From: an uncultured Pelagibacteraceae bacterium
Lineage (GTDB): Bacteria; Pseudomonadota; Alphaproteobacteria; Pelagibacterales; Pelagibacteraceae
Direction: 5' to 3'
NCBI GenBank assembly: GCA_902618205.1
Contig: CACMZL010000001.1
Location: 62,001-126,000, forward strand
Length of the DNA: 64,000 bases
The first letter of the stretch is position 1; each line of letters begins with the position of its first letter. This document shows positions 53,578 to 61,661 of this stretch, piece after piece. Position numbers and translations under genes: made by a program. The notes under the pieces were generated by a model, which did not search any database, was not told the DNA's origin, and saw nothing but the letters and a program-made list of their open reading frames with translations.

Positions 53578-54164
53578 TTTAAATATCTACTTCCAGGTTT
53601 TGTAATTGGAATTTTTTTTAACTCAATTGGTAAATCATTTTTTTTATAAGTTGGTATTTCTAATTTAATTTGCGAAACAATATTTTTATCTTTAATTTTT
53701 AAACTTGGTTTACTAGATCTATTAATCAAACACGCATATCCAACTACTTTTGATTTATATTTTTTTACAAGTCGAGCACATTCTAAACTTGACTTACCTG
53801 TAGTAATTACGTCTTCTACTATCAAAACTTTAGAATTTTTTTTAATTGAAAAACCTCTTCTTAAAATAAATTTCCCATTAACTCTCTCACAAAATATTGT
53901 CTCCTTGTTCAATAAATTTCCAACAATATAACCTATTACAATACCGCCCATAGCTGGTGACAAAATTATATCAATTTTTTTGAATTTTTTTTTTATTTTA
54001 GTGCTTAAGGATTTACAAAATTCTTCTGATTTTTTTGGATAACTTAATAATTTAGCACACTGGACATACTGAGGTGAATGTAAACCTGAGGATAAAACAA
54101 AATGTCCTTCTAAAAGTGCCTTAGTTTTTTTTAAAACCGCTAAAGAATCTTTTAAAGAAAGCAT
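53574..54164 (-). CDS. pyrE: Orotate phosphoribosyltransferase
   Basis: Makes orotidine monophosphate from orotate and PRPP. ALLEGHFVLSSGLHSPQYVQ near the start, the PRPP motif VLIVEDVITTGKSSLE, and FCERVNGKFILRRGFSI are present. 196 aa. The ATG lies 44 nt inside the end of spoT, the longest overlap in this run; no later in-frame ATG fits. Confidence 0.93.
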   Translation of the reverse strand: MLSLKDSLAVLKKTKALLEGHFVLSSGLHSPQYVQCAKLLSYPKKSEEFCKSLSTKIKKKFKKIDIILSPAMGGIVIGYIVGNLLNKETIFCERVNGKFILRRGFSIKKNSKVLIVEDVITTGKSSLECARLVKKYKSKVVGYACLINRSSKPSLKIKDKNIVSQIKLEIPTYKKNDLPIELKKIPITKPGSRYLK

Positions 54165-55863
54165 ATTTTTTGTTTTTATGTCTAATTATTTTGAAGTTAT
54201 ATTCTTTCTGTTTTAGCTCACTAATAAGTTTTGTAAAGTTTTTCAAATCTTGAATAATCAGGTTGAATCTAAAATTAATGGTTCTTTTAGTCTTTTCCAC
54301 CATTTCAACACTTGAAATATTTACATTATTCGTTCCAATCATTGTTGTAACGTCACCTAATATTCCAGGTCTGTCAGGTAAAGACATCCAAAGTGTAGTG
54401 TTATATTTTTTTTCAGTAGGCTTGCTGTCTTCTTTGTATTGCCAGTATCTTCTTATAGCAGCTCTAGCTTTACCGGTTTTAGCACTTGTTATCCAATGCA
54501 AAGAAGGTGAATCTTTTTTTGATGTTAATATTTTAACTACATCTCCATTTCGCAATATTGATTGTAGAGGGCTTTCCTTTCCATTTATTTCACATCCAAT
54601 CGCAGTATCACCTACTTTAGTGTGAACAGCATAAGCAAAATCAATTGGACTTGCTTCTTTGGGTAATTTTATAACTGAGCCTTTTGGTGTAAAACAAAAA
54701 ACATTTTCTTGAAACATTTGCAGTTTTGTATACTCAAAATAATGTTCAGGATTTTCATTTTTATCAATAATTTCTACTAGATCTGCTAACCAATCATATT
54801 CCTTCCAAGTTAAAGAGTTAAACTTTTCTGAGGATTTATATTTCCAATGAGAAGCTATACCTCTTTGCGCAAATTCATGCATTTGTTGTGTTCTTAGTTG
54901 TATTTCAATAGGTCTTTTATTTGGACCGATCACTGCTGTATGAAGAGATTTATAATTATTTATTTTTGGAGATGAAATGTAATCTTTAAATCTACCAGGT
55001 ATGCAATTCCATTTATTATGAATTACGCCTAAGGTTTTGTAACAATTTTCAACATTATTTAAAATTATTCTAAAACCAATTATGTCTGTAATTTGCTCTA
55101 GTGAGGTTCTTTTTTTTTGTATTTTTCTCCAAATTGAAAAAGGTGTTTTTTCTCTAGAATAAATTTTAAAATCAATATTATTTTCATTTAATAGATTTTC
55201 AAATTCACTAAGAACTGAATTATAATTAATCAAATTATTATCTTTTATTGTGTCTAATCTATCTTTGATCATTTTTCTTGCTTCAGGATTTAAAATATCG
55301 AAAGAAAGATCTTCAAGTTCATCTCTTATTCTATTCATTCCCATTCTATCAGCTAGAGGAGCATAAATTTCCATAGTTTCTTTAGCAATTCTTTTTCTTT
55401 TTTCCTCTTTATCAATAGCCTTCAAAGTTCGCATATTATGCAAACGATCTGCAAGTTTCACAAGAAGGACTCTAATATCTTTAGAAGTTGCCAGGATGAG
55501 TTTTCTAAAATTTTCAGCTTTTGAATTAGAAATAGCTTGGTTTTCAAAAACTGAAATTTTTGTAACTCCATCAACCAAATCAGCAACTTCTTTTCCAAAT
55601 TGTTCTTCTATAGTTTTATAAGTTGCATAAGTATCTTCTATGGTATCGTGAAGTAAACCAGTTGCTATCGTTGCACTATCCAACTTAAGTTCGGTTAAAA
55701 TATTTGCAACAGCAACAGGATGAATGACGTAGGGATCTCCTGATTTTCGTTTTTGATCTTTGTGAACTTTCACTGCAAAATCATATGCTTTGCTTAGAGT
55801 TTCTGGATTAAGAAACTTATTGTATGATTTAACCTTATTTATTAATTCGTCAGAATTTAGCAT
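54121..55863 (-). CDS. spoT: Bifunctional (p)ppGpp synthetase/hydrolase with shortened C-terminal region
   Basis: Makes and degrades the stringent alarmone. The hydrolase HD motif HDTIEDTYATY and KLADRLHNMRTL are intact; the synthetase domain has IIGFRIIL, GRFKDYISSPK and NNYKSLHTAVIG; a TGS domain (VFCFTPKGSVIKLPKEASPIDFAYAVH) follows. Only about 50 residues separate TGS from the C-terminal ACT domain (SLPDRPGILGDVTTMIG), where longer homologues carry a helical region and a zinc-finger/CC domain of well over 100 residues. Total 580 aa against roughly 700 in other Proteobacteria. rpoZ, its common upstream neighbour, is not here. Confidence 0.95.
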   Translation of the reverse strand: MLNSDELINKVKSYNKFLNPETLSKAYDFAVKVHKDQKRKSGDPYVIHPVAVANILTELKLDSATIATGLLHDTIEDTYATYKTIEEQFGKEVADLVDGVTKISVFENQAISNSKAENFRKLILATSKDIRVLLVKLADRLHNMRTLKAIDKEEKRKRIAKETMEIYAPLADRMGMNRIRDELEDLSFDILNPEARKMIKDRLDTIKDNNLINYNSVLSEFENLLNENNIDFKIYSREKTPFSIWRKIQKKRTSLEQITDIIGFRIILNNVENCYKTLGVIHNKWNCIPGRFKDYISSPKINNYKSLHTAVIGPNKRPIEIQLRTQQMHEFAQRGIASHWKYKSSEKFNSLTWKEYDWLADLVEIIDKNENPEHYFEYTKLQMFQENVFCFTPKGSVIKLPKEASPIDFAYAVHTKVGDTAIGCEINGKESPLQSILRNGDVVKILTSKKDSPSLHWITSAKTGKARAAIRRYWQYKEDSKPTEKKYNTTLWMSLPDRPGILGDVTTMIGTNNVNISSVEMVEKTKRTINFRFNLIIQDLKNFTKLISELKQKEYNFKIIRHKNKKYAFFKRFFSGFKKN

Positions 55864-55883
55864 AATTTTATTATATCACTTAT

Positions 55884-56411
55884 TTAGATAACTTTAATAC
55901 TTCTTAAATTAATTTTTTTTAAAGAAGTTAAGAGTTTTACTATATTTTTTTTTAATTTTGGGTGAGACCAATTTTTGCATATTTCAAACAGTGGCATAAG
56001 TACAAAGTTTCTATTATGCATTCTTGGATGCGGAATCTCTAGATTGATCAATTTTTTATTTAATTTAAAAATCTTTCCATTAAAATCTAATATATCAATA
56101 TCACAATTTCTTGGATGATTCTTAGGAGCTATTTTTCTGCCTAATTTTTTTTCTATAGACTTAATTATTTTAAACAGCTCAAATTGATTTAATTTTGTTT
56201 TTATCAGTAATACAGCATTAATAAATTTTGGAAAACTAGGATCAGGCCATGACTCAGTTTCATAATAACTAGATGTTTTGATAATTTTAATATCATGGGT
56301 TTCCAATAGATATTTAGATTTTTCTAAAAAATGTATTCTATTTCCTAAATTAGAACCTATTGATAGATATACTTTTTTAACTTGAGCGTCTGAAATATCT
56401 CGCTTTTTCAC
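55884..56411 (-). CDS. folK: 6-hydroxymethyl-7,8-dihydropterin pyrophosphokinase
   Basis: Transfers pyrophosphate to the pterin in folate synthesis. [37 protein letters not shown] and [14 protein letters not shown] are FolK motifs. The track start (ATG 56471) would overlap smpB by 95 nt and add about 30 residues without family support; an in-frame GTG at 56411 gives [19 protein letters not shown] and a 35 nt overlap, which I prefer. It lies 20 nt before spoT. Confidence 0.87.
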   Translation of the reverse strand: MKKRDISDAQVKKVYLSIGSNLGNRIHFLEKSKYLLETHDIKIIKTSSYYETESWPDPSFPKFINAVLLIKTKLNQFELFKIIKSIEKKLGRKIAPKNHPRNCDIDILDFNGKIFKLNKKLINLEIPHPRMHNRNFVLMPLFEICKNWSHPKLKKNIVKLLTSLKKINLRSIKVI

Positions 56412-56847
56412 GGTTCCAATCTTTAGTTTTTTTGGTTTGTCGCTTATCGTATTGTTTTTTGCCCTTTGCAATTGCTATTTCAACTTTAGCTTTACCTTTT
56501 TTAAAATACATTTTAGTTGGAACTAAAGTTAGACCATCTTCATTTATTTTGCCTATTAGTTTATTAATTTCCCTTTTGTTAAATAGTAATTTTCTTTCTG
56601 AGTAAGGATTGTGATTTGAATAACTGGCTTGTTTATATATGGGTATATGTGAATTAATTAAAAATATTTCTCCTTCTTTTTCTATTGCATATGACTCTGC
56701 AATATTTATTTTTCCATCTCTTACAGATTTTATTTCAGAACCTTTTAGTACAATTCCTGCTTCTAAGATTTCCTTGAAGAAAAAATTAAAAGATGCTTTT
56801 CGATTTATTGTAATTATCTTGATGCCAGATGTAGATTTATCACTCAT
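56377..56847 (-). CDS. smpB: SsrA-binding protein SmpB
   Basis: Binds tmRNA for rescue of stalled ribosomes. [57 protein letters not shown] and [20 protein letters not shown] match the family. The track start is TTG; the ATG at 56847 is preferred (156 aa) and overlaps the dapA stop by 8 nt, the common dapA-smpB order. The tmRNA gene itself was not found in this window. Confidence 0.95.
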   Translation of the reverse strand: MSDKSTSGIKIITINRKASFNFFFKEILEAGIVLKGSEIKSVRDGKINIAESYAIEKEGEIFLINSHIPIYKQASYSNHNPYSERKLLFNKREINKLIGKINEDGLTLVPTKMYFKKGKAKVEIAIAKGKKQYDKRQTKKTKDWNREKARYFRRSS

Positions 56848-57727
56848 CAATAAGTTTTGCTACTTTCAATGCTTTCTCGACTTCCTTTTTTGTATTTTCA
56901 GTTATTTTTACCAAAGGTAATCTTACAGTATCATCGCATAGACCAAGTAATTTAGCGGCATACTTAACTGGTGAAGGATTGCTTTCTATAAATAAATTTT
57001 TATGCAACGGTTGCAACATATCATCAAGTTTTTGAGCTTTTTTTAAATCATCCTCATTTGAAGATTTTGATAATTTTTGAAATTCAGAACATAATTTAGG
57101 TGCTATGTTTGCTGTAACACTAATTGTTCCGACACCTCCTCTTTTATTAAATTCAAAAGCATTATCATCGTTTCCTGTAAGTTGAATGAAATCATTACCC
57201 ATTTTTTCTTTTTGTTGATCAACACGGTTAAGATCACCAGTTGCATCTTTAACTCCAACTATATTTTTTAATTCATATAATCTAGCCATTGTTTCAACGG
57301 TCATATCAATCACTGAACGGCTTGGAATATTATAAATTATAATTGGAATTCCACAGTTATCATTGATTGATTTATAATGTTGATATAATCCTTCTTGAGT
57401 AGGTTTATTATAATATGGTGTAACAACTAAAGCACCATCTGCACCAGCTTTTTCAGCGTGTTTAGTTAATGATACAGCTTCTTCTGTAGAATTAGATCCA
57501 GTACCAGCTATTATAGGGAGTTTACCAGTAGCTTCTTTTATACATAATTCAATTGTTCTCTCATGTTCATCATGTGATAATGTTGGTGACTCACCTGTTG
57601 TTCCAACTGGAACTAACCCATTTGTTCCATTTTCCAGATGATGATTTATTATTTTTATGTAACTTTCTTCGTCAAGCTTGTTGTCTTTAAACGGTGTAAT
57701 TAATGCTACATTTGATCCTTTAAACAT
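56840..57727 (-). CDS. dapA: 4-hydroxy-tetrahydrodipicolinate synthase
   Basis: First committed step of lysine and diaminopimelate synthesis. [35 protein letters not shown], the Tyr of [13 protein letters not shown] and the Schiff-base lysine in [12 protein letters not shown] are seen. 295 aa. It heads the minus-strand run dapA-smpB-folK-spoT-pyrE-pdxJ-acpS-lepB-rnc-recO. Confidence 0.96.
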   Translation of the reverse strand: MFKGSNVALITPFKDNKLDEESYIKIINHHLENGTNGLVPVGTTGESPTLSHDEHERTIELCIKEATGKLPIIAGTGSNSTEEAVSLTKHAEKAGADGALVVTPYYNKPTQEGLYQHYKSINDNCGIPIIIYNIPSRSVIDMTVETMARLYELKNIVGVKDATGDLNRVDQQKEKMGNDFIQLTGNDDNAFEFNKRGGVGTISVTANIAPKLCSEFQKLSKSSNEDDLKKAQKLDDMLQPLHKNLFIESNPSPVKYAAKLLGLCDDTVRLPLVKITENTKKEVEKALKVAKLIDE

Positions 57728-57762
57728 AATTATTTATAACATAAGTTGTTTGATTTAATAAA

Positions 57763-59964
57763 ATGTATTTAAAATTATTAACAACAATTATCCTTTTTTT
57801 CTTATCGTTTCAATCTGCTTTTTCAAATGAAACTATACTTCCTATTAAAAAACCAGATTTAAATGAAAAAAATACAACAAAAAAAATAGCTGAAATCATT
57901 CCTCTACCAAAACCATCTGAAAAAGAAGATGAAATTCAAAAGGAAATAAAAATTACTACCACGGAAATATTTAAGAAAATTGATGGTGTAATAATTCCAA
58001 AAAATAAGCCTCTAATAGTTAAAGAAAAATTAAGAAAGATAAAAAAACAAAAATTTTATAGCGATAGAGATTTGAGATATGCAAAACAAGCTATTTCATT
58101 TATGGAGAAAAGTAATTGGAAGGATGCAAAAAAAGCTGCAAGTAAAGCAAGAGCAAAATCTATTTATGATTTTATTCAATGGAGACATCTACTTACAACC
58201 GGTAACAGGGCTACTTTTACAGAATATAAACAGTTTATCGAAAGAGTAAAAGATTATCCAAGAATAGATAGAGTTCGTTACTTAGCAGAGCATAAAATAA
58301 ATTCTAAAAATCATACTAAAAATGAAATTATACAGTGGTTCGATAAACACCCACCTTTAAGTGGATTTGGAAAAATGATGCTAGGCGATGCTTTGTTATC
58401 AAAAAATAAAGAGACAGCTATAAATTTAATAAAGGAAGGATTTATAACGGCTGATTTAAATAAAAATGATCTTATTTTTTTTAGAAAAAAATTTAAAAAA
58501 TATTTGAACAGTAGTGATTATATTAAAAGAGCTGATTATTTAGCTTGGGAGAATAAATATTGGGACCTTAAAAGAATGTTAAGATATCTACCAAAAGATT
58601 ATCAACTTTTATATACAGCAAGGCAATTGTTAATGAGTAGATCTTATGGAGTTGATAGCGCTATCTCAAATGTGCCTACAAGTTTAAAAAAAGATGCAGG
58701 TTTAAATTATGATAGACTCAAATGGAGAAGAAAAAGAGGAAGAGTTGATAGTTCTCTAGAAATTTTATTAAGTATCAAAAATAATAAAGACTATATGGTT
58801 CGCCCAGATAAATGGTGGGTTGAAAGATCAATAATTGCGAGATCACTTATTTATAAGAAAAGATATGAGCAAGCTTATAAAATTACAAGTAAACATGGTC
58901 TATCAGAGGGTGCTGAATTAGCTGAAGCTGAATGGATGAGTGGATGGATTGCTTTAAGTTTCTTAAAAGATCCAATTTTAGCAAAAAGTCATTTTAATAA
59001 ATTTTATAATAATGTTGGATATCCAATTAGTTTATCAAGAGGTGCTTATTGGCTTGGAAAAGCAAATTTGGCACTAAATAATAAAGAAGAAGCAGATAAA
59101 TGGTTTAAAGAAGGTTCAAAATATCTAACAACCTATTACGGTCAATTATCTCATATGAAAATATATCCAAATAAAACTTTTGAACTTAAAGAAAGTACAC
59201 AGGTTGATAAAAATTATGCTGCAAGTTTTTACAAAAAAAAATTAGTTGCTATAGTACACTTATTAGATGAAGTAAAAAAAGATAAATATACTAAACATAT
59301 TTTAAGATTTCTAGCAAATGACAATGTTTCAGCAGGGAGTGAAATATTGGCAGCAAAACTAGCAACTGACATCTCTAGATTTGATTTTGCTATTCAGGTT
59401 TCTAAAATAGCATCTTATAAAAAAAGATTTCATAACAAATATAATTATCCAGTAATAAGCACACCAAATAAAGTTGGATCAAGAAAAATCCCAGAACAAG
59501 CTTTAATATTATCTATTATAAGACAAGAAAGTGAGTTTGATATATCTGCAAGAAGTAGAGTTGGAGCACAAGGCTTAATGCAGTTGATGCCTTACACTGC
59601 AAAGACAGTTGCTAAGCAGGCAAAAGTTTCTTATTCAAAATCTCGTTTAACAACAAGTCCTGAGTATAATATAAATTTAGGATCTTTTTATATCGCAGGT
59701 TTAATTCTTGATTATGATGGATCCTACCCTTTCGCTGTAGCAGCATATAATGCAGGACCAAAAAGAGTGAAGTATTGGAAAAAAATAAATAAAGATCCTC
59801 AAAAGAAACAAATCGATTATGTTGATTGGGTAGAACTTATTAAGTTTAAAGAGACCAGAAACTATGTTCAGAGGGTTATGGAGAATTACAATGTCTATAG
59901 ATACATTTTGTCTCAAAAACCAATATTTTTAAAAGATTTTTTTAGAAATAATCCGCTCTATTAG
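57763..59964 (+). CDS. slt: Soluble lytic murein transglycosylase (Slt70-like)
   Basis: Periplasmic enzyme that cuts glycan strands of peptidoglycan. A signal peptide (LTTIILFFLSFQSAFS), a Lys/Pro-rich segment, a long alpha-solenoid of about 450 residues, then the GH23 domain: IIRQESEFDISARSRVGAQG with the catalytic Glu, LMQLMPYTAKTVAK and AVAAYNAGPKRVKYWK. 733 aa. Its stop codon touches the CCA of the convergent tRNA-Ser gene. Confidence 0.94.
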   Translation: MYLKLLTTIILFFLSFQSAFSNETILPIKKPDLNEKNTTKKIAEIIPLPKPSEKEDEIQKEIKITTTEIFKKIDGVIIPKNKPLIVKEKLRKIKKQKFYSDRDLRYAKQAISFMEKSNWKDAKKAASKARAKSIYDFIQWRHLLTTGNRATFTEYKQFIERVKDYPRIDRVRYLAEHKINSKNHTKNEIIQWFDKHPPLSGFGKMMLGDALLSKNKETAINLIKEGFITADLNKNDLIFFRKKFKKYLNSSDYIKRADYLAWENKYWDLKRMLRYLPKDYQLLYTARQLLMSRSYGVDSAISNVPTSLKKDAGLNYDRLKWRRKRGRVDSSLEILLSIKNNKDYMVRPDKWWVERSIIARSLIYKKRYEQAYKITSKHGLSEGAELAEAEWMSGWIALSFLKDPILAKSHFNKFYNNVGYPISLSRGAYWLGKANLALNNKEEADKWFKEGSKYLTTYYGQLSHMKIYPNKTFELKESTQVDKNYAASFYKKKLVAIVHLLDEVKKDKYTKHILRFLANDNVSAGSEILAAKLATDISRFDFAIQVSKIASYKKRFHNKYNYPVISTPNKVGSRKIPEQALILSIIRQESEFDISARSRVGAQGLMQLMPYTAKTVAKQAKVSYSKSRLTTSPEYNINLGSFYIAGLILDYDGSYPFAVAAYNAGPKRVKYWKKINKDPQKKQIDYVDWVELIKFKETRNYVQRVMENYNVYRYILSQKPIFLKDFFRNNPLY

Positions 59965-60059
59965 TGGCGGAAGGAGAGGGATTCGAACCCTCGGTACACC
60001 TTTTCAAGCGTACGGCGGTTTAGCAAACCGCTGGTTTAAACCAGCTCACCCATCCTTCC
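59965..60059 (-). tRNA. tRNA-Ser (anticodon GCT)
   Basis: On the minus strand, acceptor GGAAGGA pairs with TCCTTCC; the anticodon stem-loop CGGTTTGCTAAACCG gives GCT; a long variable arm and T-arm GAGGG-TTCGAAT-CCCTC follow; CCA is encoded and begins directly at the slt stop codon. 95 nt, as expected for a class II tRNA. Confidence 0.96.
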
Positions 60060-60123
60060 ACGATAATATGTGTAACTTGAAATCATTGAATATTCAATCA
60101 TATTCAAGTAATTTCTCCAAAAT

Positions 60124-61377
60124 ATGAAAAACAAATATTCAGTATTCTCTCTTATAAAAAATGCTTTATCACAGCATGAGAATTGGCAACAAGCTTGGGG
60201 AAATCCAGAGCCAAAAAAAGAATACGATGCTATTATTGTGGGTGGTGGCGGACACGGTTTAGCTACTGCTTATTATTTGGCAAAGAAACATAATTTAAAA
60301 AATATTGCAGTTTTAGAAAAAGGTTGGATTGGTGGTGGAAATACAGGGCGTAACACTACAATCATTAGATCAAATTATTTATGGGATGCTAGTGCTGGTT
60401 TATACGATCATGCGCTTAAACTATGGGAAAATTTATCTCAAGAGCTAAACTACAATGTGATGTTCAGTCAAAGAGGTGTAATGAATTTAGCTCACAATCT
60501 TCAAGATGTAAGAGATTTAAAAAGAAGAACACATGCTAATAGACTAAACGGAATTGACGCTGTTTGGTTAAATACTGAGGAAGTTAAAAAATTTTGCCCA
60601 ATTATAAATACATCACCTGATATCAGATACCCAGTTTTGGGCGGAACATTACAAAGAAGAGCAGGAACAGCAAGACATGATGCTGTTGCCTGGGGTTATG
60701 CAAGAGGCGCAAGCGATATGGGTGTTGATATAATTCAAAACTGTGAAGTTAAAGGAATAAAAAGAAATGGTGATAAAGTTGAAGGATTAGAAACAACTAA
60801 AGGATTTATAAAAACTAATAAAATTGGAGTTGCTGCTGCAGGTCACTCAAGTGTAATTGCAAATATGGCTGGATTAAAACTGCCTCTTGAAAGCAAACCA
60901 TTACAAGCGTTAGTTTCAGAACCAGTAAAACCAATTATTGATACTGTTGTAATGTCAAATGCAGTTCATGCTTATGTAAGTCAATCGGATAAAGGCGAAT
61001 TAGTTATAGGTGCGGGAACAGATTCATATGTTTCATACACTCAAAGAGGTAGTCATAATATTGTTGAAGAAACTCTAAAGGCTATTTTAGAACTCTACCC
61101 TATTTTTAGTAGAATGAAGATGTTAAGACAATGGGGAGGAATTGTTGATATATGTCCAGATGCAAGCCCTATTATAAGTAAAACTAATATAAAAGGTTTA
61201 TATTTTAATTGTGGTTGGGGTACCGGTGGTTTTAAAGCTACTCCAGGATCGGGAGATTTATTTGCTCACACAATCGCAAATGATGAGCCACATAAATTAA
61301 ATGCAGCATTTAATTTAAATAGATTTGTAAGCGGTGATCTTGTTGATGAACATGGTGCTGCAGCAGTTGCACATTAA
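60124..61377 (+). CDS. soxB: Sarcosine oxidase subunit beta
   Basis: FAD subunit that oxidises sarcosine to glycine and, with tetrahydrofolate in the alpha subunit, yields methylene-THF. [22 protein letters not shown] is the FAD-binding motif; [23 protein letters not shown] contains the flavin site; [18 protein letters not shown] and [14 protein letters not shown] lie near the end. 417 aa. It is the first gene of a soxB-soxD-soxA run with 2 nt and 1 nt contacts. Confidence 0.95.
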   Translation: MKNKYSVFSLIKNALSQHENWQQAWGNPEPKKEYDAIIVGGGGHGLATAYYLAKKHNLKNIAVLEKGWIGGGNTGRNTTIIRSNYLWDASAGLYDHALKLWENLSQELNYNVMFSQRGVMNLAHNLQDVRDLKRRTHANRLNGIDAVWLNTEEVKKFCPIINTSPDIRYPVLGGTLQRRAGTARHDAVAWGYARGASDMGVDIIQNCEVKGIKRNGDKVEGLETTKGFIKTNKIGVAAAGHSSVIANMAGLKLPLESKPLQALVSEPVKPIIDTVVMSNAVHAYVSQSDKGELVIGAGTDSYVSYTQRGSHNIVEETLKAILELYPIFSRMKMLRQWGGIVDICPDASPIISKTNIKGLYFNCGWGTGGFKATPGSGDLFAHTIANDEPHKLNAAFNLNRFVSGDLVDEHGAAAVAH

Positions 61378-61379
61378 TA

Positions 61380-61661
61380 ATGTTTTTAATTAATTGTCCA
61401 TTTTGTGGAGAGAGAGATCAAAGTGAATTTTCTTCAGGTGGCGAAGCTCATATAGTTAGACCAAAACAACCAACTGAACTTAGCGATGATGAATGGGCAG
61501 AATATCTATTTATGAGGAAAAATATTAAAGGTATTCAATTTGAAAGATGGAATCATGTTCACGGATGTAGGAAATGGTTCAACGTTGTTAGAGATACATC
61601 TAATGATAAAATATTATCTGTTTATAAAATGGGTGAAAAACCTCCTGTAAATTATAAGTAA
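61380..61661 (+). CDS. soxD: Sarcosine oxidase subunit delta
   Basis: 93 aa zinc-binding subunit. INCPFCGERDQSEFSSGGEA gives the C-x-x-C pair and HVHGCRKWFNVVRDT the further His and Cys. DDEWAEYLFMRKNIKG is a family segment. It sits between soxB and soxA; its stop overlaps the soxA start codon. Confidence 0.94.
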   Translation: MFLINCPFCGERDQSEFSSGGEAHIVRPKQPTELSDDEWAEYLFMRKNIKGIQFERWNHVHGCRKWFNVVRDTSNDKILSVYKMGEKPPVNYK

